DNA of 64,000 nucleotides, from the NCBI GenBank assembly GCA_023105745.1, contig JALGQZ010000005.1:372001-436000 (forward strand). The letters run 5' to 3'. The notes under the pieces are model-generated. The model did not search any database, was not told the origin of the DNA, and worked only from the letters and a program-made list of their open reading frames with translations. The translations under genes and the position numbers were made by a program. Numbering within the stretch: the stretch's first letter is position 1; each line of letters begins with the position of its first letter. Shown here in pieces: positions 11,223-22,800 of the stretch. This stretch comes from Austropuccinia psidii (Eukaryota; Basidiomycota; Pucciniomycetes; Pucciniales; Sphaerophragmiaceae).

Positions 11223-12653
11223 ATAACTCCTTGGACCATTCTATTGCATATAAATACAATATCCATCAATGTTTGGTCAAATTTGACACTTTCACTTTTA
11301 CAGCCCTTTATGGCCACTTTCACTTTTCCAGCTCTTTATGGCCAACCAGGCCCTTCTTGGCCATTTTCTGCCTTTGAGAACTTTTTGGAATTTCACAGTC
11401 AACAGGGGAAATAAATCCCAAAATTGTGTATTATTCTTTTTAAGCTTAAAATACGGTTTTGAGAATTTTTGGGCATTTAGCCAAAATATGTCATTTCCCC
11501 TTGTAATATGGGAAATATGTCCAAATGGCCATATCAGGTAATTTGGGGCTTAAGTTAAAGATTTGTGAAACTCCAGTTTTAAAGCTATTCAGGCTTGTTT
11601 TGGCCAAAAACCCAAAAATGGCCAAAACACAAAAAATGTCCATAAAACACCTCTGCAAGTCCTGAGGTCACCCAAACTACAGTTTTAATTATAATCCTCC
11701 TGGCCATGTTTTTCAAAGACTTTTGGAAAATTTTTACTTTCAATAAAAAAAATTATCATAAATGGTATTATACACCATTATTCATATTTTACCACCAAAA
11801 ATATAATGGTGCCATCATCAGAAGGTTATTTCATCATTCCAAAATCTCATTAAACCATCAAGGCATCAAGTCATGCAGAGGATTAATCAAGGATCAAGTG
11901 CAAGTGTTTTATTCTCAAAACACCAATAACACCATCAAGGTATCATTGGAAAATTTCAGATGTACAGTATTCCCATTGGGGAATACTGGAAGCTCATTCT
12001 CAAGGGGTAATTCAAGAGGTAGTTCCAAATCAAGTTTTCAAGTGTCAATTTTCCCACAATCTACCTTGGAAACCAAACCATCTCAATACAGTCTCCTTCC
12101 ATGGAGGCATTTATTTCATTTTCAGTCACTGGGAAGATCTTTCAACCCAGCTTATTCTCAATTATGGAAAGCTGTATTCTTTCGAAAACAGTTAACACAG
12201 CCTCAAGGTTCAATGCAGATAAGATTTCAACCTGAAGAACTCAAGCTCTCAACTTTGCAAATATACCAGCCCTCTTCCATGCTGGGGGGATTTACTCCAG
12301 TTCGTTATTATATTGAGATTTTATATTATTCTTATTTTCTTTCATTTGTTAAGTGAATACTGATATTATCAAGTAAGTCATTTAGAAACTTTCATTATTT
12401 TCCTGTCAGTGGATATTGGTTGTGATATAATTTACTAAATACATTCCCCTTTCTGGCAGGTTGGAACAGTGATTAAGGACTTACTTGGTTGGCTCTTTGG
12501 CAATTTGGCTTCTTTCTCTTATGGCATCTCATCTTGTACTTGCATATCTTCTTAAAGAAATCTATTATTCTTCAAACTTTGGAGTCTTCCAAGTGAGGCC
12601 CCTGATTACTGAGTGCCAGGCCACTCATGATTTCCCCAAGAGCCCCTGTGACA
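11223..12653 (+). repeat. K2 5' LTR
   Basis: The repeat ends GAGTGCCAGGCC...CCCCAAGAGCCCCTGTGACA at 12653. It matches the reverse complement of the solo LTR at 33339-34747 over its length. Compared with that copy, about 16 bases of its 5' tip seem lost at the junction with the Gy-2 relic. It contains a 216-codon open frame (11706-12356). A related frame of about 65 codons (HKW-YTP---F-HQ) persists in the solo copy. I treat this as sequence conservation of the LTR, not a proven gene. Confidence 0.78.
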
Positions 12654-13392
12654 TTATAATAATTCAATAATAATTCCTCTTCATTATCTTAATTAATTCT
12701 TTCAGAATTGGATTCACTAATTGAATCAAAATATCACTCTTAATGCTTATGAGCTTAATTATTTGTTTTCACCCCTGAATTTTCTCTCATCCATTATTAA
12801 TTCTTAAAAATTGAAAGCTGACCAATTTTTGTTTTTAATTTATCTTTAAGATTCTTCATTAAAATAATCTAATTAATTAAATTTTTAATTCAGGTCTTAT
12901 CTTTAATTTGATTTTTGAATTGGTCATCAAAATTCATTAAGACACATTCTTCAAATCAAGATTTATTTTGATTCATTCTTCAAGAATTTTTGATTTCTAA
13001 AAAAGGACTAACTTGATCTGATTTGTTTCATTCATTTGGAAGAAAATTGATATTGACTTTAAGAAAATTAATTTACATGAAGATTTATTTATCCTGCTTA
13101 TTTTCACATCAAGATTTTGACATAAATTGAGTTTTAATTAAGAATCCATTTGATTGATTGATTTTTCTGCAAGATTTTGATTTTGATTCATTTGATAGAT
13201 TGACTTATTGACTTTAAGATTTCATTTGACATTGGATTGATTGATTTACCTGAGGTTTTCATTTTGATTTATTGATTTTTCTTCAAGATATCAACTTTGA
13301 TATTGACTGTAAGCTTTCTTTTTCAATTCCCTCAAGTCCTCACACTAAAGTTTTTATTCTTCTTCAAGTTTTACTTTTGTTCCATTTTTAAC
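12654..13392 (+). other. K2 leader between LTR and gag
   Basis: This is AT-rich sequence dominated by simple variants of TTGATTGATTT and AAGATTTTGA. I see no convincing primer binding site and no gene. Confidence 0.5.
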
Positions 13393-14690
13393 ATTCCTGT
13401 CCAATACTCATCTCCTGCAATTCAGACAACATCTCAGGCCAGAGCTCAAGTTGTTCTCACTCCAGCTACAAGAGCTCCTCTTGATGGGACCCCAGCAGTT
13501 CCCCAACTGAGGGCCCATTTAGAAAGAGGACCAGCCATGGAGTGAGAAGCACCATCCAGGATGGAAGGAAGAGGGTGAAGAAGATAAAATTAATTTTCAG
13601 GAGTTGTTGGCACTTTTCCAGGAATTTAAAGACCACTCTCAGAGGTCTTAGTGAATGTGATGAAGGGGAGGAGGAGAATTCTGTGGAAGAGGAAGAGTCT
13701 GATGGTACTGAAGTTGTTCCTGCTCCTGTGAGGGCATCTCAAGTTACTGAAGGGCCAACAGTAGCCCAGTATAATCAGCCTGTCTCCCATCAATCTAAAC
13801 CATCTTTTTTGGCCATTATGCAACAGATGACTCAAATTATGGCCAATATTCAAGGAGCTTCATCCTATGTAGTTTCAAGACCACCAGCCTTCAAGACTCC
13901 ATCTATGAAGGCACCAGACTTCTTTGATGAGACTCAACCCTTGAAAGTCAGAAGCTTCATTCAGTTCTGTCAAGTTATCTTCCATAATGATCAAACAAAT
14001 TTCTCTGAAGACAAGAAGAAAGCTCTTTGTTCCACTTCATTTCTCATTGAAAGGGCTGAAAACTGGATTGAGACTTACCTGTCAAATCTCACCAATCAAG
14101 ACCCAGCTTACCTCCTCAATAGCTAGGCCTTCTTTTAATCCCAACTCTTTACTTCATTTGGGGACCCAAATGAAGTTAGAAAAGCTGAAGCAGAGCTGGA
14201 TGGCCTAAGAATGAAGGAAGGGGCCATTTTTCTTGATTAATTTCTGATTTCAGAAATTTGGTGTCAAGAATGAAGATTGGGGTGAAAGGGCTCCCATTCA
14301 TCATTTCAGGGAGGGATTGGCCTCCAGGATTCTAGCACAATCAGCCTTCCATCCTTCAACCCATGCTTCTCTTCAAGACTTAATTAATTTTACTCTGGAA
14401 CTTCATACCAGGTACCATTAGAGGCAAAAGGAGAAGAGTCATTTTAAAGAGAAGAATCCTGAAGCCTCAAAGTCAGGTTCTTCTCATCCTCAAAATTCTT
14501 CAAGTTTAAATCACAAGAAGAATAAGAATTTCAATTTCCAGAAGAGGGACAAGCCTCATGTGTCTTTTCTGAATAAGGACTTCAAGTTGATGGGATGTGA
14601 AAAAGAAAGAAGATTGAACTAAGGCTTGTGTGCCTATTGTGGTGGGAATCATAGCTCAGAGGCTTGTGTCAAAAGGACTCAAAACAAGCT
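13393..14690 (+). pseudogene. K2 gag (decayed), with CCHC-type knuckle
   Basis: The reading starts at IPVQYSSPAIQ (13393), where an ATG is expected but ATT is found. It breaks at TGA 13543-13545 and several following stops, and resumes in another frame from about 13630 with an acidic stretch (EEENSVEEEESDGTE). It then gives a typical retrotransposon Gag core (MKAPDFFDETQPLKVRSFIQ; ENWIETYLSNL; FGDPNEVRKAEAEL). TAG and TAA stops interrupt it near 14124-14140. A nucleic-acid-binding knuckle C-X2-C-X3-H-X4-C (CAYCGGNHSSEAC) is at about 14628-14672. The product would be the particle protein, but this copy is non-functional. The missing Met is inferred from recalled homologues. Confidence 0.82.
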
Positions 14691-14699
14691 TGCCAAACC

Positions 14700-15592
14700 A
14701 GCAGGCAGATTTCCCAGCCTGTGAAAAGCCTGAGTGAATATCATGTTGTGTTAAATGGTCTTCACTATTTTCTACCCACAGCACAATTGTGCATTCTGAA
14801 TACTGGTGTCAAAAAATCTCTCAAATATTTTTTTCTTCCCTTTTTTGATATGCCTTACAGTATTCTTATTGATTCTGGTGCTACCAACTCATTTATTGCA
14901 AAGAAGTTTATTCAAACATATTCTTTGACCATGTCAGAACTCCCAGAGAAGATTCCTCTTATCATTTTGAACTCCTCAGAGTCCCTTTCTTTGTTTGTGA
15001 CTCCCCATACTAAATATATGATTAAGCTCTCTTCCTTGGCAAGCTTTTAATGGGACTTTGTAGTCATTGATACTCAAAAGGGAGAAGACCTCATATTGTG
15101 ATTTAACTTTATTAATCATTTAAATCCATCTATTTATTGGAGGCAAGGGCTGATCACCTTGAATCCTGATCATAAGGACTATAATGCTCCTTCTAATTCT
15201 TTCAGCAATGACTTTCCTTCTGCCAATACATATAGAGATATGTTTGGTGATTCTAGAACACCATCATTCCCATATTCTGTCCATATTCCTTCCTTAAGCT
15301 CGATTAAGTCATTACTATCCTCTAGAGATGAATTCTTCAAAGAGATGAAAGATTTTGAAGAAGATAATTCTGTATATTCACATAATTTCTTCCTTGGGAA
15401 TGTGGACCTTCCTTCATCTTATCATGACTCCCTGGAGGAGCTGTGGGATTAAGAGGAAGAGCCAGAAGAAATAGAAACTGTGATGAAGGTTGTTCCTTCT
15501 TCTTATAACCAATATTTGGATGTATTCTTCAAAGTGAAAGGAGAGAAAATTCCTCATCACTGCAGCTGTGATCATCATATTGAGCTGGGGGG
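14700..15592 (+). pseudogene. K2 protease and start of RT (decayed)
   Basis: One frame runs through this part with several stops. It carries a retropepsin motif (ILIDSGATNSFIAKKF) near 14865-14905. An acidic linker follows (DSLEELWD, stop, EEEPEEIETVMKVVP) and then the segment before the RT fingers (YLDVFFKVKGEKIP, CDHHIELGG). It is cut there by the Gy-3 LTR. K3 shows the same order on the minus strand around 41300-41460. The continuation is at 28010. Confidence 0.8.
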
Positions 15593-16582
15593 TGTGAGGT
15601 TTGTCAATGAAAATCTTGATAGTAGTAGAAAATATCAAGAGTAATACGAATTTTCTCAGTAGAAAATATGATATAATGAAATATAATAGCCACAAATTTA
15701 ATATAATTATTAAGAATAATTATATAAAAAAAATTTAATTATTATTAAATGATTTAATAATAAAAAAACTTAATAATTATAATAAATTAGAATTATTCTA
15801 TTATTTTTATAGTCACTGACAATTATGAAAATAAGAAGGGTAAAGCTCTCAATGAAAAGATTACATGTGGAAAATAATAATATTTATCCACTTAGAAATG
15901 ATATATAGATATTATTTATAAAAGAAACTATCAAACACACTGTGCATAGATAATCATTATAGAAAAAATCTATATAAAAAATCTAATAATAGATGAAAAA
16001 GATAAAATTTTTTAGATAAAACTTACTTATAATATTTATTTGATACAACAAGTCAAAAAACAATGGTTATTATATTAAATAAAGTTTATAAGTTAAAAAC
16101 ATTCCAAGAATCAATATTTGAAAGATAAAAACAATTTTTTTATTATAAAATAAGATTTAAGAGCTTTTAAGAGAAATTTGTGGATTTAAAAAGATATTTA
16201 AGAGAATAATTTTATATAATAAAATAAATTATTTCTGATTACAAAAATAATATGATTTATATGATTTCAATTCTTCAAATTGACATTAATAAAGAATAAA
16301 GTACTTATGAAATTACTTTAATAATAAGATTTTATATTTAACAAAAAATTACTTGTTAAAACTGTCTTATGCTTGGAATTATGATTGGTTGTTGGAAAAA
16401 ACAGTGATGTGTAGGCTCTTTTTATGCCTTCAGAGAAGCTCTAATGATTAATAATGGATATAGAGGGAATTTTCTGGTCAAAAATGAAAAACCGTAACTA
16501 AAAATAAGGTCACACACTTTTAATTGAAATTTAAAGTTACCAGTGCTATTCTTGACTCCAAGTAGCTTTAATCCTCATTGGG

Positions 16583-18489
16583 TGTGATCCTTGAGGTATA
16601 TTCTACATACCCAAATAGGCCACAAATATCTTAAAAATAAATTTTGAATTATGCATAACTCATAAGTCATGCATATATCCAAAATTCATCATTTTTAATT
16701 TCAGAAAAGATGAATAACTTTTTATTGAGTACGTAAATCCATTGATTTAAGGCCAGATTTGGATTCTACACAAAAATTCACCTAGGGTAGCTCCATAGAG
16801 TGAATAAGCTCAAATTAACTCTTTGAGGTGGTAAAATGGAAAATACTTCAATACCACATAAAGGATCTGTGAAAATTTTTGTTTTTCTGAATTTCACGCC
16901 AAAATAATGGGAATGTGAGGAATCCCAGGTTACATATACACTAAGAATAGTGTTATGCATGTTTTGAGAGCTTAATATCACGGTATTCTTACATGGACTT
17001 TTGGTACACCCATAGTGGATATCTCACTTTAAGCTTAAATTTCTATTTTGACGTGAAAAATAAGCAAGGGGGACAACAGACATCAAAGAGAGCCAGGGCA
17101 CCCAACTTCTGAGGCCTCAGAGGCGTGGACAGCTCCAAAGCTTGGATCCATGGCTAATCTTGGCCTAATTGGTAAACTAAAACCTTTTGGGAACTTGGTT
17201 ACCATGTTACAACTACTGTAAATCTTAAGAAAATAGCATATAACCTGCTATTTTGACGTGCCAAGGAGGTAAAGAGCTACTTAGACCCCTGTAACCATTT
17301 CAATTCTTAATGATTTTCCATGGATAAACCCCAAAATAGTAATTAAAACCCTTTTTGGACTTGTATCCATTGATATACCTCATAGCAACCAGTTAAACAC
17401 TGATATTTGCAATTCTACATAAAAATGAGGTAAAAACTTCAAAAATTCATTAAAAAGACAATTCTTAATGAATCCTTCTGAAACTTTCAGGACCAATGGA
17501 GAACTGTATTATCTATAATACAACCAAAAAGAATTACAGCTTTACTAGTAAAATGAAAAGTTTTACCTACAGTCCATTTTTGACTATTCTACGTGAAACA
17601 CTGAATCTTCAAAAATTCACAGTAATTACAAATCGTGATGAAATTGGCAATGACATTGACAACTTTGAGAAATGAATGATTATTTTGGAATAGAAGAAGA
17701 TTTGAAGATGTTACTCCTTTTATTCTTAACCATATTGGGGTTGGTAGTCACATAAAAGCATCAATTAAGTAATTATGACAATCTTACGTGACAACAGATG
17801 ATGCAATCAATAATCCAAAAGGGTTTATTGTTTTATCACTCACTGGTCTTTCACTTTGCTCCATGGCACGCCTGTGTGAGCTGTTGTTGACTCGAAAGAG
17901 GCCTCCTCTTGCTGTTTTTTCCACATCATCATCTTATTATCATTTAAATCATTATTACCAACAAGTAAGTATTAGTTAAAGCTATTCTTAAGTGTTTTAA
18001 TTCTTTCAGAATCAATCAGAAAGACGTTAGATCATATAATTCAACTATATATTGTTGTAATACAGTTATAAATACATTTTGATCCCTTAAATCCACAATT
18101 CTAAGTCAAATATCTCTATCTTATCTTTCAATAAGCTCTTTGGAATATTAGTGAGTGATTTATTTTTAATTCTTAACGTTTTTCTCCAAAATTAGTTTTC
18201 TTCAAGAATTACCATTATAATTATTCTTGCAAAAGATAATTATATATTAAAATAATTTATAATTTTAATAAAAGAAGTTTTATTATTAAAATCTTCTTGT
18301 AATTGATTCTTGTAGACAATTACTTGCTCACTGTTAAAATCACTAGTAGTGTTTAACACGTGAGAGAAATAATTTTTTAATTATTTCATTGTGGCTATAA
18401 TAATTTTTTATTATTATATTTCATAAGAACAGACATAGTACTGTTGATTAATAGTAATATTATCATCAGTTTCATAGTCAAATCTTACA
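16583..18489 (+). repeat. R2 5' LTR
   Basis: The repeat runs from TGTGATCCTTGAGG (the sixth base is a mutated G) to ATCTTACA. It pairs with 24945-26850. A TATAAATA box is at 18067-18074 in a region that is also kept in the 3' LTR (26428-26435) and, with one change, in R7 (TATAAATC, 56662-56669). Confidence 0.93.
18067..18074 (+). promoter_or_regulatory. Candidate TATA box of the Gy-2 LTR
   Basis: TATAAATA occurs here and at the equivalent place in the 3' LTR of R2. R7 has TATAAATC. Position within the LTR and conservation are the only support. Confidence 0.4.
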
Positions 18490-18490
18490 T

Positions 18491-18504
18491 TTGGGGGCCT
18501 GGCC
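18491..18504 (+). promoter_or_regulatory. Putative primer binding site
   Basis: The LTR is followed, after one or two T, by TTGGGGGCCTGGCC. R7 (57086) has the same sequence and R5 (47074) has TTGGGGGCCCAGCC. A start of TGG fits pairing with a tRNA 3' CCA. The GGGGGC that follows recalls proline-tRNA primers, but I cannot match a specific fungal tRNA. Confidence 0.45.
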
Positions 18505-18507
18505 GTG

Positions 18508-18877
18508 TTTTTTGAACCTTGTACCCCTAATTGATATATTTTTGAGTTCCAAAATATATTAATTTAATATTTTTTTCTTTCATTTTGAAGTTAAAATAAT
18601 TCTTATTCTTGGAATTGTTTTGGAAATCCTCTTCATTGAGGAATTTGGTTTAATTTTATACTGTTTTTAGACGTGGCTTTTCACATCCAAAAACGTATAA
18701 AATTATTCTTTGAGTTACTCTGAATTAATTCTCATTCAAAATCTTGAATTTAAATTTTTTTTCTTTAAAAAGAATAATTTTTTATAATATCAAAAAATAT
18801 AAAACTTATAAAAAGTCCTTAAAAATATTTTAAAAAGTATAAAAAATAATTTTTCCTCTTTTATAATTTTTTTCTAG
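18508..18877 (+). other. R2 leader, probable first intron
   Basis: This is AT-rich with no gene. It begins after a GTGTTTTTTGAACC segment that is ATGTTTTTTGAACC in R7, and ends in a pyrimidine run closing with TTTTTTTCTAG. In R7 and R5 the same place ends with TTCTTTTTAG and TTAATTTTAG. This repeated shape suggests a 3' splice site at 18877. Confidence 0.45.
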
Positions 18878-19865
18878 TGTCTTTAATCAAATACTTTTCA
18901 GCTGGCAACAGACTCAGTAAGAGATATATCGCTAGTCCAAAATCTTCAGAAGCAGAATCTGAAGACAGTATTTAGGTGCAAATTGCTAAAAGAGGCACCT
19001 TATTTAACTCAGAAAAGACTAAATTACCACCAAAAGGTGTGTATTTTATCTTATATTTTCACCTTTTATATTCAAATTGACGTGAAGGTGGTGCATACCA
19101 GGAATGGAAGCAACTATTCAGTCCAACCAGATGGATTTGGACAAGGAAGAGGCAAGACCAAATCCAGAAGTTCCAAGTCTTCCACAAGAAAGACACATTT
19201 GGAGGATGCCAGAGTTGCCCCCCATTCCCCAAGGTCTGTACCCACAGATTTTGACTTGAATTCTGAGCCTGAACTGATTCATGACAATATTTTCAGGGCT
19301 GAACCATTTTCAAGTGGCAGCAATAGAAATAAATCAATGCCAGTACAAAAATTGGTTCAGAGCAGCCAAAGAAGAGGAATGGGAAATATGTCCAAGCCTT
19401 TGGAAGGGGGCCATGAACTCCTACTTACACATCAAGAGCTTTCTGGGTCAGGAGAAGACCATAGAACTCTTAGGAGGATGGAGCCCCCTGTCTTTCAAAG
19501 AAAAGGTCAAAAAGATAAAGAATTGGTTGAAGAACCAAAGTCTTTTATCCATAGACCAGAAGAAGGAACTGGAAATGACTCCAGTTTTGGAGACAGAGGC
19601 CCCAGTGGTGTCTACCAGCTCCAAATCAGCTCAAGAAGTGTTCAAAGACAAGCCCAAAGGACCTCAGAAGAAGCAGAGAGGTCCCAAGAACCATCAAGGC
19701 AAGGGAAAAGGCAAAGCCAATTGGCACAGACCTTACCCACAAGGGTACAGGATCCCCAAATTGGAGCCTTCAGCCGTGGACAGTATGTTCAACATGGCCA
19801 GAACTCTCATGGAATTCGCAGCCAAGGAGCAGGAAAGGATGAACAGGACTTTTCCACGCAAATAG
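18878..19865 (+). pseudogene. R2 gag (spliced model): leader exon, 260-bp intron, Gag exon
   Basis: The leader exon 18878-19036 (reading SLIKYFSAGNRLSKRY) carries an in-frame TAG at 18973-18975 where R7 has GAG. The proposed intron is 19037-19296, GTGTGT to TTTTCAG. Joining phase 1 to phase 1 gives a frame that runs from [11 protein letters not shown] through the Trp-rich part ([34 protein letters not shown]) to a conserved end ([34 protein letters not shown]) and TAG at 19863-19865. R6 on the minus strand preserves the same frame and ending. Between R2 and R7, about half of the differences in this exon fall at third positions of this frame, which supports it as the real Gag. The intron is inferred, not proven. 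Confidence 0.65.
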
Positions 19866-22800
19866 ATCATGTACAAAGAACTATCAATGTAGAAATTGGT
19901 AAACTTGATTCAAAGTTAACTAAAATGACATTGGATATTAATGAATTGAAAAAACATGACAAGAAATATACTGAATGGTATGAATTAACAAATGCCAAAT
20001 TTGATTCAATTATCGATGCTTGTAGCAGAATTGAGAGTACATGTCAGATTCAGAATGATGAAATGGAAGATCTTTCTATTTTCAAAATTAATGATCAACT
20101 TAAAACTCTACAAGACCATGTCTTAAAGATAGTTGAAGGTACCAATCAGTTTGCTACACATTTAGCAAAAAGTGACAGTGAAAGGCAGAAGTTAAAAAAT
20201 GAAATCATAGAAAATGTAGAACAAATTCATAAGAATTATGAACCACATATTCCAAGACATTCTACACCTTTGACTGAAGAAAAACCTTCTGTTAAAGGAA
20301 GTTTTACATCAATTTTAGGAGAAAATATTGTCTCTGTTAAAGATATTCCCAAATTGAAAGAATGGCCAACATTCTCTGGTGAAGGAGAATATAGCCACAT
20401 TGAGTTCATCAGGACTATTGATATGTTACAGGAAGACTTTAATATACCTGATGAAATAATAGTGGGTAAATTGCACTCTCTGTTTACCAAGAATGCAAAG
20501 AAATGGTATCACAAGATGAGGATAGATCTTGGAAAACATGATTGGTCTTGGTGGAAATCTGAAGTAATTACCAAATTGGCCAACAATTCTTGGAAGTTTA
20601 AAATGGAAAATGCTTTTGAAAGTGCCATTTTTAAATCAGAGAAAGATAAACCACTTACTTGGTTCTTCAAGCAAAAAGACAGATTATCTGCTTTACACCC
20701 AGATATGTCTGACACTATGATTAATATAAAAGTATTAAGAAAGTGTGGAGGATAACTGGAACATGCTATCAAAAGCAGATGTGTAGAGCCCTGTTCAACA
20801 GAGGACTACATTAATGCAATGGAAGATATCATTACCAGAACAAGAATTGGTAAAACTTGGACTAGAATCCCTATGGAATCCAAGATGGTCCCAAAGATTC
20901 CCAGAGAAGATAAAAGATTAGAAATACCTGTCTTGAAGTGTAATAAATGTGGAAGTACTTCAAATTTAGCAAACACTTGCACCAAAAAGACAAAAATCAA
21001 TGAAGCTGAAGTCATGGAAGAAATTCAGTGTACTGAAGAGAAAGAGGAGTCTGATCAAGATTCTGCAGTCTCTGAGGACACACCAGTGGAGGACTATCCC
21101 ATTGAAAACATTACAGCTTTATTTGAGGTCACAGAAGTCCATACCCACTTGCCACAGTACAGTGAGGATTGCTGCAACCTGATTAATATCCAATATGCCA
21201 GAATTTGTGAAACAAAACCTGCTAAAGGAAAAGGTTACACTGCTGGAGAATCCTGTATCACATCAGTTTTCATGATTGATATTGAAGCCAAAGTAAATTT
21301 GGATACAGGGGCATTTTGCACTTGTGTGGGCAAAGATTATCTCCAAGTTATACTCCCTGAATGGAAAAACCATCTATTACCAATAGAAGGTGTGCAATTT
21401 AGTAGTGCCAGTAACAATATGTACCCCTTGGGTATATTAGACACTAATCTTGTATTTCCACACCCAGCAGGTAGTGTAAGGATGAAAACTGAGATTGTGG
21501 TAATGGATAATTGCACATCTCAGCACATCATTCTTGGAAATGATTACTTAAATATTTATGGTATTGACATCAATAACCACAAATACAGATATTCCACAAT
21601 TGGGGATAACAAAAGACAAAAATTTGCTTTTTCCAATATGCCAAAACAAATATCTGTGGTATCTTCTGTTAAGGATACTTATAAAGATGAATTTGTGTCT
21701 AATCAACTTGTTGAAGCACAAATTGATCCATCATTATCACCAAAAATGAGGAATGAACTTATTAATGTGTTATACACATACAATAATGCATTTGCCTCTG
21801 ATAATGAACCATTAGGTGTGAAAAGGGGACATGAAGTTGATATTACTCTTAATATTGACAGGCCATATCCTCCAGTACTTAGAAGACCAGCCTATCCAGC
21901 CAGTCCTGGAGCTAGAGAAGCCTTGGAAAAACGTATCCAAGAGTTGATCTAACTTGATGTACCAAGAAAAGTAGGCCATAATGAGGAAGTTGAAGTGACA
22001 ACACCTGTTATTATTGCCTGGCATAATGATAAGTCAAGAATGGTTGGAGATTTCAGAGCATTGAATACCTACACAGTTCCAGATAGGTATGGAATCCCTA
22101 GAATTCAAGAAACCTTGACTCAATTGTCTAAAGCCAAGTATATAACATCAATGGATGCATTTAATGGCTTTCATCAAAATATTTTGACGCCTAAAGCTAA
22201 GAAATTACTTAGAATTATCACTCACTGTGGTATTTATGAGTATCTTAGAATGCCATTTGGCATTAAAAATGCTCCATCCCATTATCAAAGAATGATAAAT
22301 ACCATCTTTCCCACAGAATTGTCTGAAGGATGGCTTATCATTTATATTGATGATAGTATCATATGTTCTGATTCATGGTCTTTGCACCTTGAAAGACTTG
22401 CAAGAATACTTCACAAGATTGCAGAAGTGAACATGAAAATTTCACTTAAGAAATGCAATTTTGGTTTTGAAGAACTCAAAGCATTAGGACATATTGTTTC
22501 TGGTTTAAGCTTGGGTATTGACAAAAACAAAGTAGCAGCAGTGTTACTTAAGCCAATACCCCAGAATAAAAAAGAAATGATGTCTTTTCTTGGGGTTGCC
22601 AGTTATTATAGGCAACAATTGAAAGACTTTGCAATTCTAGCCAAATCACTTTATAGAATCTGTGATCAACAGACTGTATTTGAGATGACACAGGAGAGAA
22701 TTAAAGCTTATGAGAAGATAAGGAGAGTTCTTACAGAAGAACCTTTACTACTCATGCCTGACTGGAATATTCCTTTTAAATTGTACATTGATGCATGTGG

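Noticed and set aside
16778..16981. ORFs repeated at 16778, 25149, 55393 and 63725 (minus)
   Set aside because: They recur because they lie in the Gy-2 LTR; they differ in ends and have internal changes and no sign of coding constraint.
19231..19296. Alternative short intron with donor GTCTGT in R2
   Set aside because: Joining this donor to TTTTCAG keeps the pol frame and does not reach the Gag frame, so it does not explain the frame change; the GTGTGT donor at 19037 does.
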